Positions 50,434 through 59,579 of a DNA stretch of 64,000 bases are shown here, piece after piece. The position numbers and the translations under genes are program-made. This DNA comes from CAIXSC01 sp046349855 (GTDB taxonomy: Bacteria > Planctomycetota > Planctomycetia > Pirellulales > Pirellulaceae): NCBI GenBank assembly GCA_046349855.1, contig JAXMBM010000027.1, positions 1 to 64,000 on the forward strand, read 5' to 3'. The notes beneath the pieces were generated by a model. The model did no database searches. It was not told the DNA's origin and was given only the letters and a program-made list of their open reading frames with translations. The stretch's first letter is position 1; each line of letters starts with the position of its first letter.

Positions 50434-50455
50434 GCGCTGCGTTTCTCCGCAGCGC
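50434..50455 (+). repeat. Intercistronic hairpin
   Basis: A perfect 8-bp stem, GCGCTGCG (50434-50441) with CGCAGCGC (50448-50455), around a 6-nt loop. It has no T-tract, so it is more likely an RNA-processing or stability element between the first two genes of the cluster than a terminator. Confidence 0.5.
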
Positions 50456-50502
50456 AAGCCGCCATGATCACTTCCAGGAATCGCCACATCAGGAGCTTCC
50501 CC

Positions 50503-51696
50503 ATGTCCTTGCCTTCCACGGGACCGACCACCGGACTCGACAGGCTGCGTCTCGCCTGGCAGACCGACTGTGCCCCGCTGCTGAACGACATGGTCCAACG
50601 CTGGCTGGCAGAACAGCGGGCAGCGGTGACCGCCACGCCGGTAAAGGTCGCGCCGGCGGGCCAGCCTCCGGCGCCACGACCGCTCGACATCACTCTGCGT
50701 CTCTGGATCGAACAGACGCTCGTGCCCTTCTGCGCACGCTGGCTCGCAGCGCGGCTGGCGGACGGCAAAGAGGCATCGAGCTTGTCGGCTCCGGTCGAGC
50801 CGAGCCACCTGCGGCTACGCGATCTCCCTCCGCCTCCCGCCCTGCGTCAGGCTGACGATGAGTGGAGCGTGCCCGGGAGTTCCTGGTCACTGGCCGCGGC
50901 GCTCGGCGCCTCCGCCGGCATGCTGGCGGGAGCGCCGTTGAGTCTGCTTGTTCTGGGCGGACGGGAACTGGGATTGTTCCTGGGAGCGATCGCAGGTTCC
51001 GCCGCGGCCGTAGCCGCGCTGGCGAAGCTCAGCCAGTCTCCTGGGCTGCGCCGCTGGGTGGTCATCGCGTCGACCGCCAGTGCGGCAACGGCCACCGTGC
51101 GCGGATGCCTCGGTGGTGGTCGTTCCGCCTGGTGGCGTGCGACCTTTCTGGCCGCCGGCAGCACCCTGCTCGCCTGCCTGGCGACACCTCGCCCCACGCG
51201 CACTCGACAGATCGCCAACTTGCAGGAGCAGGAGCTGCAACTCCGCCGCCACCTCGAGCACCTCGCCGATCTGATCCTGGCTTGGACGTGGACGTCGGTC
51301 GCCACGTCACCGTCCGGCGACGCTGAAGTTCCCGTGGACGAATCCCCGCGGCTGGGCAAACTCTCTCTCCTCGGGCTGGCCGAACTCCACCAGGAACGCT
51401 GGCTGGATCGCGATCGACCGGACGTACTCGCCGGCCTGATCGACGAGTTCTTCGACCTGCTGCGGGTCGACGGGCTGGAATTCGTCGCGGTCTCGGCGGG
51501 CGGCTACGAGCCGGCGTGGCGCGAGCAGTTCCACGGGCTGTTCACGGCCGGGCGACGCGTCCGCCAGCGGCGTCCCGCAGCACTCTACCGGGGACGACTC
51601 GTGTTGAAGGGTGAACTGATCGCCGACGAACGGTCGCGTACGTCGGATCAGCATCCCTCGTCGGTCGTCACCAGCCCGGTAACGTCAGCCGACTGA
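50503..51696 (+). CDS. Membrane protein with a GrpE-head-like C-terminus
   Basis: 397 residues. The N-terminal 120 are helical and soluble-looking; residues about 136-176 are Gly/Ala-rich and hydrophobic (two possible membrane helices, SLLVLGGRELGLFLGAIAG); another hydrophobic stretch follows near 210-225. A coiled-coil segment (RQIANLQEQELQLRRHLEHLAD, about 235-258) leads to residues 306-373: DVLAGLIDEFFDLLRVDGLEFVAV, then GGYEPAWREQFHGLF and YRGRLVLKGELIA. This matches in order and spacing the GrpE head (LxxLxxxGVExI...G..FDP..HEAV...Y..GDRVLRPA), the exchange factor for DnaK. The next gene is an Hsp70-like ATPase, which strengthens the reading. Function as an exchange factor is inference. 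AGGAG precedes the ATG at 50503 by 7 nt. Confidence 0.6.
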   Translation: MSLPSTGPTTGLDRLRLAWQTDCAPLLNDMVQRWLAEQRAAVTATPVKVAPAGQPPAPRPLDITLRLWIEQTLVPFCARWLAARLADGKEASSLSAPVEPSHLRLRDLPPPPALRQADDEWSVPGSSWSLAAALGASAGMLAGAPLSLLVLGGRELGLFLGAIAGSAAAVAALAKLSQSPGLRRWVVIASTASAATATVRGCLGGGRSAWWRATFLAAGSTLLACLATPRPTRTRQIANLQEQELQLRRHLEHLADLILAWTWTSVATSPSGDAEVPVDESPRLGKLSLLGLAELHQERWLDRDRPDVLAGLIDEFFDLLRVDGLEFVAVSAGGYEPAWREQFHGLFTAGRRVRQRRPAALYRGRLVLKGELIADERSRTSDQHPSSVVTSPVTSAD

Positions 51697-51765
51697 CATC
51701 GGCGCCCGTCCCCAACCTCGGTGACTCATCCTTCGTTTCCACTCTTCTTAGACCGGAGTTCGCAC

Positions 51766-53868
51766 ATGCCTCCCTTTGGTTACATCGGCATCGACTTTGG
51801 CACGAGCAATTCCCATTTTTCGGCCTGCTGCCGGAGCCAGCAAGGTCTGCGGCCGACGCCTCTGACGGCGGTCGGTGATGATGGCTGTGTTCCCACGAGC
51901 ATTCTCTGGCAACTACCCGGAGAACGTGAGGAGGACATTCTGGAGTGCGGACACGACGCGCAGGATGCCTGGATCAACAGCACTCCGGAAGAACGCCGCA
52001 GCCGCCGTTTCTCCTGTGGATTCAAGCCCGACCTGGCGCAATCGGCTCGCGCCCGGCGCGATGCCTGGGGCTTTCTCCTGAAGATGCGGAGCCGGTTGGC
52101 CGAGCAACTCCCCCGCCCGCTTGCCGACGGAGGAATGCATGTGGTCATTGGCGTTCCCGCCGAGGCCTCCCAGGAACAGCGCGCGGCGACGGTCCAGGTG
52201 GCCCGGGAGGCAGGTTTTGGCCAGGTCGAGTGCCTTGATGAACCTCTGGGAGCGCTGGCCTACCATCTTTCGACCGGTGAATTGACGGCGGACGAGGCGC
52301 GGGACGGCGTGCTCGTCATCGACTTTGGTGGTGGCACCTTCGACGTCGCTCTGGCCAGCGCAGCGAGCGGCTTGAAGCAGCCCTGGGGCGATCCGCAACT
52401 GGGGGGCCGCCTGTTCGACGACCTGTTCCTCCAGTGGGTCCTCGACCAGAATCCCGGTCGACAGATTCCGGAGGAGGAAGCTCTCCGCGTGTGGCAGAAC
52501 GAATGCCGTGAGCTGAAGGAGAAGTTCTCGCGTTCCTGGGCTGAGGCGGGTGGTTCGCCGACGTTCGAATTGCGTCGTGGCAGCATCACCTGCGCCGACC
52601 AGCGACTCTTCCTGCAACACGCCAGCGCCGCCGAATTCACTCAGCGAGCCCGCAATTATCGCCCCAGCCGCATCGTGCGGCGCTACTTCTCCGGACTCGA
52701 TCAGCCGCCGACGGGACTGGTCGAGCGCACACCGATCGACCTGTTCCAGCGTTTGGAACAGGCCATTCTGGGCCCCTACCAGCCGGCCGAGTTGTGCAAG
52801 AAGTACCGGAAGATCGTGTTGACGGGCGGCAGCTGCCGGTGGCCTTTCCTGCGACCGCTGATCGAACCGTTGCTGGGGATTTCGGGCAGCGATCAGTTCC
52901 TCATCTCACCTCATCCGGAACGTACCATCGGCGAGGGCTTGGCCCTGTTCCGCCTGCTCGCTCAGCAGATGGAACAGAACAAGATCACCATCGAAGCGGA
53001 CCGCCAACAGCACGAGGCCCAGTTCGCCGCAGCCGTCGAAGCCCGCTTCGCGCAGTTCGCCGATGAACTGTCGCAAGATCTGGTCGACGTGCTCCTTCCT
53101 CCCGTGGAAGACGAATGCTGGCGGTGGTATCGCCAGGGAGGATCACTCCGCGCCGTGGAAGATCGAGTGGAAGTCATCTGCGGCGAACTGGAAGCGTCGG
53201 GGGTTCTGTCGGATCGCGTGCGGGAGCGCTGGGCGGTCGCCGAAGCGGACATCATCGCCCTGCTCCGCGACACACTGCAGGATTTCCTCAAGCAGAACCA
53301 CATCGACCGGCCGATCGATGACCTGATTCCTGCCGATGCGACGTTCGCATCCCTGGCCCAGGATCTCGACTTCGAATTCGGCAAAGCCATCGCCGCCGCC
53401 TTCGGCAAGATCGCCGCCGATATGGCGGCCGTGGTCATGGCAATTGTCGCCGGAGTCCTGGCGATGATGAAGATCAAGATGCTGATCGTGGCCGCCATCG
53501 CACACCCCATGGGCGCCTTTCTGTTTGGTCTCAGCACGCTCGTGGGCTTCCTCAAAGTCAAAGACAAGACTCGCGAATTCGTCGAGGCCCGGATTCGCCA
53601 GCATGAGTTCAATAGCATCACGATGAGAATCACTCGACTCTCCCTGACCGAGGCCCGCTTCCGCAAGATGCTGGCCGACGGCCGCGAACGTACGATGGAA
53701 TGCCTCCGCGACGGTGTGCTCACTCAGCTCACCGAAGACCTGGAGAATGACGAAACCGGCGAGATCCAGCCGGCGCTGGCCCGCCGGATCGGTCAGCTGT
53801 TCGAGTCATTCGTTACGCTGGCCGTCGAGCGTCTGAGCGTACTGGAGATGGCCGCGGCAGCTGGCTGA
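51766..53868 (+). CDS. Hsp70-type ATPase with membrane segments in place of the substrate-binding domain
   Basis: 700 residues. The actin-like ATPase has the three Hsp70 signatures: phosphate-1 YIGIDFGTSNSHFS near residue 5, phosphate-2 VIDFGGGTFDVAL near 184, and adenosine motif IVLTGGSCRWPFLRPLI near 348. VVIGVPAEASQEQRAATVQVAREAGF near 127 is also Hsp70-like. After residue about 390 there is no beta-sandwich substrate-binding domain. Instead come long charged helices, two hydrophobic segments (about 553-565 and 573-598, AAVVMAIVAGVLAMMK and MLIVAAIAHPMGAFLFGLSTLVGFL) and another helical region. It is therefore probably a membrane-inserted ATPase, with the ATPase in the cytoplasm. It lies 70 nt after the GrpE-like gene. 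The ATG at 51766 follows GGAG and starts at the fold. Confidence 0.85.
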   Translation: MPPFGYIGIDFGTSNSHFSACCRSQQGLRPTPLTAVGDDGCVPTSILWQLPGEREEDILECGHDAQDAWINSTPEERRSRRFSCGFKPDLAQSARARRDAWGFLLKMRSRLAEQLPRPLADGGMHVVIGVPAEASQEQRAATVQVAREAGFGQVECLDEPLGALAYHLSTGELTADEARDGVLVIDFGGGTFDVALASAASGLKQPWGDPQLGGRLFDDLFLQWVLDQNPGRQIPEEEALRVWQNECRELKEKFSRSWAEAGGSPTFELRRGSITCADQRLFLQHASAAEFTQRARNYRPSRIVRRYFSGLDQPPTGLVERTPIDLFQRLEQAILGPYQPAELCKKYRKIVLTGGSCRWPFLRPLIEPLLGISGSDQFLISPHPERTIGEGLALFRLLAQQMEQNKITIEADRQQHEAQFAAAVEARFAQFADELSQDLVDVLLPPVEDECWRWYRQGGSLRAVEDRVEVICGELEASGVLSDRVRERWAVAEADIIALLRDTLQDFLKQNHIDRPIDDLIPADATFASLAQDLDFEFGKAIAAAFGKIAADMAAVVMAIVAGVLAMMKIKMLIVAAIAHPMGAFLFGLSTLVGFLKVKDKTREFVEARIRQHEFNSITMRITRLSLTEARFRKMLADGRERTMECLRDGVLTQLTEDLENDETGEIQPALARRIGQLFESFVTLAVERLSVLEMAAAAG

Positions 53869-53967
53869 GGCCGATCCGGGACCGAGGTGGGTGCCTGGCC
53901 CGCCTCCGGCCACGACCATGTTGCTCGTCACCTCGTGAACCGAGGCCCCTCGCTGGAGGATCCCGCC

Positions 53968-55785
53968 ATGCCCACGAGCTTGCTGCCCTCATCACCGAAG
54001 TTCCGCTTCCTGCTCGGCGGCGTGGCAGCCCTGCTGGTCGTGGGAATGCTCGCGACCGTTCGCAGTCCGGCGGTGAGCCGCAATCCGGTCGTGTTCGTGG
54101 GGTCCCTGCTGGACTACCTTCCTCCAGGAATCTCCACCAATCCCCCTCACCCCAGCCATTTCCTGAAGCGGCGGCTGGCCCGACGACTGGCGGAAGCCGC
54201 TGCTTTTCAGTGGATCGACAACCCGACTTTGCATCCGAGTCAACTCGAACGTTATACCCCCGAAATGGACCACGCTCGACGCGAATTCCTGCGGGAGACT
54301 CGGCTGCTACGCGAGCCTCCCGCGAGTCGCACCGAGCGACTCCGCCGGCTCGGCGGCTGGTTCGTGGGCGGAGTGGTTGTCTGGCTGATCTTCGGCCGTG
54401 ATACGTGGCGGCGTCTTGGTCCGCTGTGCGCCGGTGCGCTGGTCATGACCTGCATCTGCGGCGCGTCAGGACTGCTGAACCGTTACCTGGGGCCATGGTT
54501 CGAACGTCCGGAGATGATCCGCATCCACTCCGAGTTCGAAGCCCAGTACCTCGAACAACCCGCTTATGTCGACGATTGGACATGGACCCTCGTCACCCTG
54601 TGGGCCGATCAAGAAATCACCATCCCCGCGGAACTCGCTGCCAGACAAGCTGCGGACGAGGCCGTCCGAATCATGGCTGATCATTCCTCCGCCAACAGCG
54701 ACCTCTCGCTTCCTGGGGACGATTCGCCAGCGACCGCCAGCGAATGGATGGTGAGTGCGTTGGGCTGGAGCATCGGCGGTGCGCTGGCAGTAGCCTTGGG
54801 ATGGGCGGGCAGCAACTGGCTGAGGGACCGCTTGCGGCAGACTCATCCTGGCCCGGCCGCGCGAGTCATCACGGCCGCTCTGTCGGGCTGGCCCCTGCTC
54901 CTGGCCGGGTGGCTCGCAGCAGGAGAGTTGTCGACCTGGCCTCCCTGCCGCACCTACCTCCCCGATCCCCCTCAACCTCCTCTCCCCGCCGCCAACGTGG
55001 CACGCACCGTGCCCTCGTCGCAGGTTCCTCCCTCGGCGCCCGCCACATCGTCACCGTCGACATCGTCACCGTCGACGTCTTCACGGTCGACGTCCGAGGC
55101 TGCGGTCGCCGAGCGCCGGCGCGATCCGGCGTACCTGCGTGAGCAGCAAGCCGCGCGGGACAAAGAGCAGGCTGCGTTTCGCGACTACCTCGACGGACAG
55201 CGAGCTCAGTCACTCACCCGCGTCCATCACTCTCTCGCCGAACGTCGGACATCATACGAATTGGCCGCCCAGGCTGCGGAAGAACGGGCTCGGCGCCATC
55301 TGGCCGACGCCAGTGCCTGGCGAGCGGATGCTGCCACCATTCGCCGGAATGGCAGCGCTCGGCAGTCCAGCGAAGGACGGTGGGCCACCAGCCAGCGTCA
55401 AGCTCAACTGGCTCGGCAAGCGGAAGAACAGCGGAGCGCGGCCCGGCGGCTGCGTTCCCAGATATCAGGCAAGTCAACGGCCGCGGAACGCCAGCGTCTC
55501 GGATCGCAGGCCGACGACCTGGACCGCCAGGCGCAGAAGCTCGAGTCCGATGCGCGCTGGAGCTTGTCGACAGGGTATCAGTCCAATCGTGGAGCAGACC
55601 AGGCCGAAACTCAGGCCAACGAGTTGCTGGCGCGGGCCCGACGAGCGGAAGCAGCGGCCGAGAGTGAACGGCGGGAGGCGGAGTCGAATCGTGCTCAGGC
55701 CCGCCGTTGTGCGGCCGAACTTGCGCAGCTCGACCGCGAAATGGCGTCGCTCCGTACGCCGCACAGCTCAACACCCCGGCCGTGA
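53968..55785 (+). CDS. Membrane coiled-coil protein of the Hsp70-like cluster
   Basis: 605 residues. One N-terminal membrane helix (FRFLLGGVAALLVVGMLATV), a 100-residue helical region, then further hydrophobic segments (WFVGGVVVWLIFG, LCAGALVMTCICGASGLL, ALGWSIGGALAVALGWAG, ALSGWPLLLAGWLAAGE). Residues about 375-400 are Ser/Thr/Pro-rich with a SPSTS repeat. The last 200 residues are Arg/Glu/Ala-rich and predicted coiled coil (LARQAEEQRSAARRLRS, ELLARARRAEAAAESERREA). No enzyme motif is recognised. It ends the four-gene run at 55785, 99 nt after the ATPase; GGAGGA precedes the ATG at 53968. It may be the scaffold or client partner of the membrane ATPase. Confidence 0.65.
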   Translation: MPTSLLPSSPKFRFLLGGVAALLVVGMLATVRSPAVSRNPVVFVGSLLDYLPPGISTNPPHPSHFLKRRLARRLAEAAAFQWIDNPTLHPSQLERYTPEMDHARREFLRETRLLREPPASRTERLRRLGGWFVGGVVVWLIFGRDTWRRLGPLCAGALVMTCICGASGLLNRYLGPWFERPEMIRIHSEFEAQYLEQPAYVDDWTWTLVTLWADQEITIPAELAARQAADEAVRIMADHSSANSDLSLPGDDSPATASEWMVSALGWSIGGALAVALGWAGSNWLRDRLRQTHPGPAARVITAALSGWPLLLAGWLAAGELSTWPPCRTYLPDPPQPPLPAANVARTVPSSQVPPSAPATSSPSTSSPSTSSRSTSEAAVAERRRDPAYLREQQAARDKEQAAFRDYLDGQRAQSLTRVHHSLAERRTSYELAAQAAEERARRHLADASAWRADAATIRRNGSARQSSEGRWATSQRQAQLARQAEEQRSAARRLRSQISGKSTAAERQRLGSQADDLDRQAQKLESDARWSLSTGYQSNRGADQAETQANELLARARRAEAAAESERREAESNRAQARRCAAELAQLDREMASLRTPHSSTPRP

Positions 55786-55870
55786 CCGAGACTTTGCCGA
55801 CGAGGCACGTCCGCACCGAGCGGTTCGCCGCGCGACGGTCGTTCGAACCGCCGCCGAGCGTTCCGGCGAG

Positions 55871-55898
55871 GCTTCGAGTCCAGCGCTTCGAGTCCAGC
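55871..55898. repeat. 14-bp direct duplication between convergent genes
   Basis: GCTTCGAGTCCAGC occurs twice without a gap (55871-55884 and 55885-55898) in the 131-nt gap between the coiled-coil gene and the caspase-like gene. It is probably a slippage duplication. No terminator was found in the gap. Confidence 0.6.
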
Positions 55899-55916
55899 GC
55901 GGGAAGCGCTGCGCGG

Positions 55917-58900
55917 TCAGGGTTGCGCGACGTTGGTAGCTGCCGGGGGCGAGGCCGGAACGGGAATGAGCGGCAGTCCCGGCAGCGCAAACGGGAAGTT
56001 CGTGATTGGCGTCGTTTCTTTTCGCGTCACCACGGCCTGCACGGCGTCTGCCCCAGGCGCACTCACGACCGGCTTATGGCTCGACGTGCCCAGGAGGTAG
56101 AAACCGTCGTGCCAACGGACGTGGAGGCAGGTGGCTGCGTCCTCCACCGGCGCGGTGAGGGACTCGGGAAAACAAGCCCGCTCCAGCTGCAGTCGCGCCA
56201 GATCGTCGCGGAGTTGCCGCGGTAACGTGAGCAGTTTCTGCGCCGATTCCGCCTCGCGGAGCGTGTCGAGCGTGACCCCTTCGTCGAGCAGGTAGACCTT
56301 GCTGATTCCCTGAGGAGCGTCGAGGAACGCGTGGAAGCGACCGTCCAGTTGATACATGACGAGGCTGGGGACAGGGATCTCCGCCTTGTCGTAATGCCGG
56401 CCCATACGCGCTTCGAAGACCGCTTCGATCAGCCCCTGAACGTGAGTCGGGCGGGCCGCCAGCATCGTGCGGACCACCGTGTCGAAGTAGTGTCGCAAGT
56501 ACCGCTGCGTGACCAGCGGTTCGCTGCGGATCGCATGACGGCAGAGGGCCAGCAGCAATTCGGAATCGCCCAGCAGATGGTAACGTTCGGCCACCCCCTG
56601 CTCCTCCGTCAACAGGTACTGGCTGGCGAACATCAGTAGTTCCAGATGATCGCGATGAATGGAGCGGTTGAGTCGTGGGCGGAGGTCACTGATCACGCTG
56701 CGCAAGGACGCGCAGGCGGTCAACCGCTTCTCGCGTCGGCTGGCCGGCCCCCCAGACTCGTCATCCGCCGCGTTGATCGCCACTGCCATCTGGTGGACGG
56801 AGCCGGCAATCTGTCGGTAATAGTCGAGCCGCCGCTGCTGCTCATCGCCCAGTTGCTCGGTCAGTTCATCTGCCGCTCGCAGGATGGCGGCGGCCACGTC
56901 GAGGTCCTGATAGGGTGACCGGCGGCTCAAGGCCAGCACCTGCTTGTAGAGCTGCACGGCCTTGGTCCGATTGCGCAGTGCCACAGGCAAGTACTCGGTC
57001 ACCCGAATCGCCCGGCGCAGATCGTCGGCCGCTTCCTTCATGTCACCGTTCTCGCGGAATAGATTACAGTCAGCCTGCCGTTCGAGCGTATTGGAGAGGC
57101 GTTGTGCGAGTCGTTCGCGTACCTCGCCATAATTCCGTTCGATGCCCGCGTCGGCGCGCATCTGACTGAAGATCTGCCGGATTTCGATGGAGATCCGCCG
57201 GTAATCGGCCAGAGCGCCCTCGGGATCGCCGGTAAAACGTCGCGCCATGGCCAGCCCATGCCGGTTGTGGAACTCGACAATCGCCGACTCCCGATCCTGT
57301 CCGGCCTTCGGCAGGCAGGCGCGGGCCTCGAGGAATTCCCGCGCGGCGTCGTGAAACTTCCACTGCTCCATCGCCGCCCAGGCTCGCCGCGTATAGACAA
57401 ACGCCGTCAGCGGCGATTCCGGAGTCCGTTCCGACAACGGAAACGCCAGCTGCAGGGCCTGGTCAAGCTTCGCGTTGGCCTCGCCCCACCGCCCCAGTTG
57501 TTGCCAGGCATCCGCTTCACTGCACAGCACAAAAATCTGGAACGGCACCGGGCAGAGCACGCGTTGTTCGAGTGCCCGTCGGTACTCGACCGCCGCCTGT
57601 TCGTAATCGTTCTCCTGAAACTCAAACTGCCCCAGATCGGCGAAGCAGAGCATCTGCAGGGCCGCATCTTGTCGTCGCCCTTTTTTCAATCCTTGATCGT
57701 AGGCCTGAACCGCATTCCGGTAGGCATCGCGGGCCGAGTGTCCGAGGCGATGTTCGACAACGGCCAGCAAATGCAGGTCGGCCGCTTCCAAGGTCACACC
57801 GGGCGGCACCTGCCGCAACTCGGCGGCAATCGTCCGGTAGGCCTCGTCGGGATTCTGCCGCGTGGCCGGATCAAGCAGGAGTTGGAGATGCCGCAACCGC
57901 AGCTGCGCCAGTTCGCCGGGTTCGTTTTCCAGTTGCCGCAGGATTTCGCGGGCACTCTCTTCCAGCTGATGCTTCCTGACCCAATCGGCCGCGGTTCCCC
58001 GAGGTTGCTCGACATTGGCCAGAATGCGCGCCCGCAGACTCGGCAAGAACCAGGGCATTTCCTCGAACCACCAGGCCCCGTACGTACCCGGCGCCATGGC
58101 GATGGCCTTCAGCATCTCGTCGTCCGTATGATCCGAATAGCCGCTGAAGTCCCCCTGCGGAAAGAAATGAAACTCCCCCTGCTCCGGCGTCAGCCAGCCC
58201 AGATCGGCACTCTGATCTACCGACGGAGCCGCTCGCAATTCATCCTGCATGAACGTGAACAGGTCGCGGGCCCGGATCGAAGCCAGCGTCCCCTGACGTC
58301 GCGGAATCACCGTCAGCGCCGTGGTCAAGGCGGATGAAAACGGAGACCGTCCGCCCTTGCCATCCGAGGCCTGCTGGTTGTTGCGGCAGGAGGCAATCGC
58401 CTGCAGCGCCGGCGTGTAGAACAGCCCGGAATCGGCGGGAACGGTCGCCGTGCTGGCACGATACGCCTGACGCGTCTGAGTGAAAACGTCGCCCGAATAG
58501 CACGAATCGAGCACGATCAGTTTGTGGCGCGCGGGGGAGTTCTTCAGATAGTCCTCGGTGATCGACTGCAGCTTGATGCAACTCTCAATCGCCGGAATCT
58601 GTCCCACCACTCGGACGTCCCAGGGAATGATCTCCCCGGATCGTCGCTCTTTCTCCAGATGAACTCCGTGACCGGCAAAGAAGAACAGCACGCTATCCTG
58701 ATCGGTGACCACCTGCGGATTGCGGAGGAAGTCGTCGCCGATCGCACTCAGAATGGCCGCCTGCGTGGCATCTTTCCCCAGCAGCAGCCGCACGTTTTCA
58801 CGCGCGTAGCCGTAATGCTCCATCAGCAGTTGGGCAATGGCTCGCGCATCGTTCTCGGCATTCGCCAACGCCGGTACCACGCGACGGTCGGCATCGCTCA

Positions 58901-59126
58901 GCTTACTGTCGGTGTAGTTGATCCCGACGATGACAGCCCACTGCCGCCCATAGCGTTTTACCGCCGGCGCCGCCCGCGTCGGCTCCGGCTCGGCGTCCTC
59001 TCGCACCAACCCGCGGGAAGGAGTTGCTGGTTCGGCCGGCTCCTGAGCGAGAACCATTCCGGTCATGACGACCGCCAAGACGGCCAGCAGCAGCGGGGTG
59101 ACGACCAGATTGAATCGCCGATTCAT
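55917..59126 (-). CDS. Secreted caspase-like (peptidase C14) protein with helical repeats
   Basis: 1,069 residues with a signal peptide (LVVTPLLLAVLAVVMTGMVLAQ). The caspase domain spans about residues 55-340: AVIVGINYTDSKL, NAENDARAIAQLLMEHYGY, catalytic His153 in VLFFFAGHGVH and catalytic Cys209 in KLIVLDSCYSGD. This is the metacaspase/C14 arrangement. Residues about 395-760 form a long alpha-helical array with tetratricopeptide-like spacing (ALQMLCFADLGQFEFQENDYEQAAVEYRRAL). The last 200 residues are mixed, with a Pro-rich tail. It may act as a protease outside the cytoplasm. It is convergent with the Hsp70-like cluster. ATG at 59126 is preferred to 59165 because it begins the signal peptide. 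Confidence 0.88.
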   Translation of the reverse strand: MNRRFNLVVTPLLLAVLAVVMTGMVLAQEPAEPATPSRGLVREDAEPEPTRAAPAVKRYGRQWAVIVGINYTDSKLSDADRRVVPALANAENDARAIAQLLMEHYGYARENVRLLLGKDATQAAILSAIGDDFLRNPQVVTDQDSVLFFFAGHGVHLEKERRSGEIIPWDVRVVGQIPAIESCIKLQSITEDYLKNSPARHKLIVLDSCYSGDVFTQTRQAYRASTATVPADSGLFYTPALQAIASCRNNQQASDGKGGRSPFSSALTTALTVIPRRQGTLASIRARDLFTFMQDELRAAPSVDQSADLGWLTPEQGEFHFFPQGDFSGYSDHTDDEMLKAIAMAPGTYGAWWFEEMPWFLPSLRARILANVEQPRGTAADWVRKHQLEESAREILRQLENEPGELAQLRLRHLQLLLDPATRQNPDEAYRTIAAELRQVPPGVTLEAADLHLLAVVEHRLGHSARDAYRNAVQAYDQGLKKGRRQDAALQMLCFADLGQFEFQENDYEQAAVEYRRALEQRVLCPVPFQIFVLCSEADAWQQLGRWGEANAKLDQALQLAFPLSERTPESPLTAFVYTRRAWAAMEQWKFHDAAREFLEARACLPKAGQDRESAIVEFHNRHGLAMARRFTGDPEGALADYRRISIEIRQIFSQMRADAGIERNYGEVRERLAQRLSNTLERQADCNLFRENGDMKEAADDLRRAIRVTEYLPVALRNRTKAVQLYKQVLALSRRSPYQDLDVAAAILRAADELTEQLGDEQQRRLDYYRQIAGSVHQMAVAINAADDESGGPASRREKRLTACASLRSVISDLRPRLNRSIHRDHLELLMFASQYLLTEEQGVAERYHLLGDSELLLALCRHAIRSEPLVTQRYLRHYFDTVVRTMLAARPTHVQGLIEAVFEARMGRHYDKAEIPVPSLVMYQLDGRFHAFLDAPQGISKVYLLDEGVTLDTLREAESAQKLLTLPRQLRDDLARLQLERACFPESLTAPVEDAATCLHVRWHDGFYLLGTSSHKPVVSAPGADAVQAVVTRKETTPITNFPFALPGLPLIPVPASPPAATNVAQP

Positions 59127-59430
59127 ACCGTTGTTCCAGTGTCCAGGGAGAGAGCGGGACCACATAGGCAGGGTGGAGCGAGTGGCCGTCCGGAGGACGC
59201 ATTATTCTGAGCCACATGCCTCCCAAACGCAACCGCCAATCTGGCACGGCCCCTCGCAGCAGACGATCGAGCCATACCCTGGCCTCGCCGTGGCAAAGAG
59301 ACCAGCGGCGCCCGAATTCGGGTCGGGCACCGTGCGCTCGTGCTCTGTCAACTCTGCGATTTCCGGATCGACGGACTTCTCGTCCATCGTTGGGGGCCGC
59401 AAGCGACGGACGAAAGGCGTTGTAAGGTTC

Positions 59431-59579
59431 GGCAGCGTGAAGTGTTTATTTGGGTGCGAGTTGGCGTAGGTTGTGGCAATGCGGAGCATTGTCGTGGATC
59501 GCTCTGCAAGCCGTCGCCCGGACACAGAGGTGTTGGATCGCGGAGCGATCCACGACGATGACAACCTGGCGCTATCCAA
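59431..59579. repeat. Dispersed inverted-repeat element, copy B
   Basis: Shares the 29-nt head (59431-59459) with copy A at all but one position, then the single GGCAATGCGG unit and a left arm at 59491-59515 that is only partly conserved (its first 13-14 bases match). The right arm at 59532-59556 is perfect, GTTGGATCGCGGAGCGATCC plus CACGAC. From the arm to the stop codon at 59580 are 23 nt that match copy C closely (GACAACC, GGCGCT and TCC are shared). The gap 59127-59430 upstream holds nothing I can support. Confidence 0.8.

Noticed and set aside
49607..53868. Housekeeping dnaK-grpE operon
   Set aside because: The ATPase lacks the normal substrate-binding domain, the GrpE-like protein has membrane segments and no dnaJ is present.
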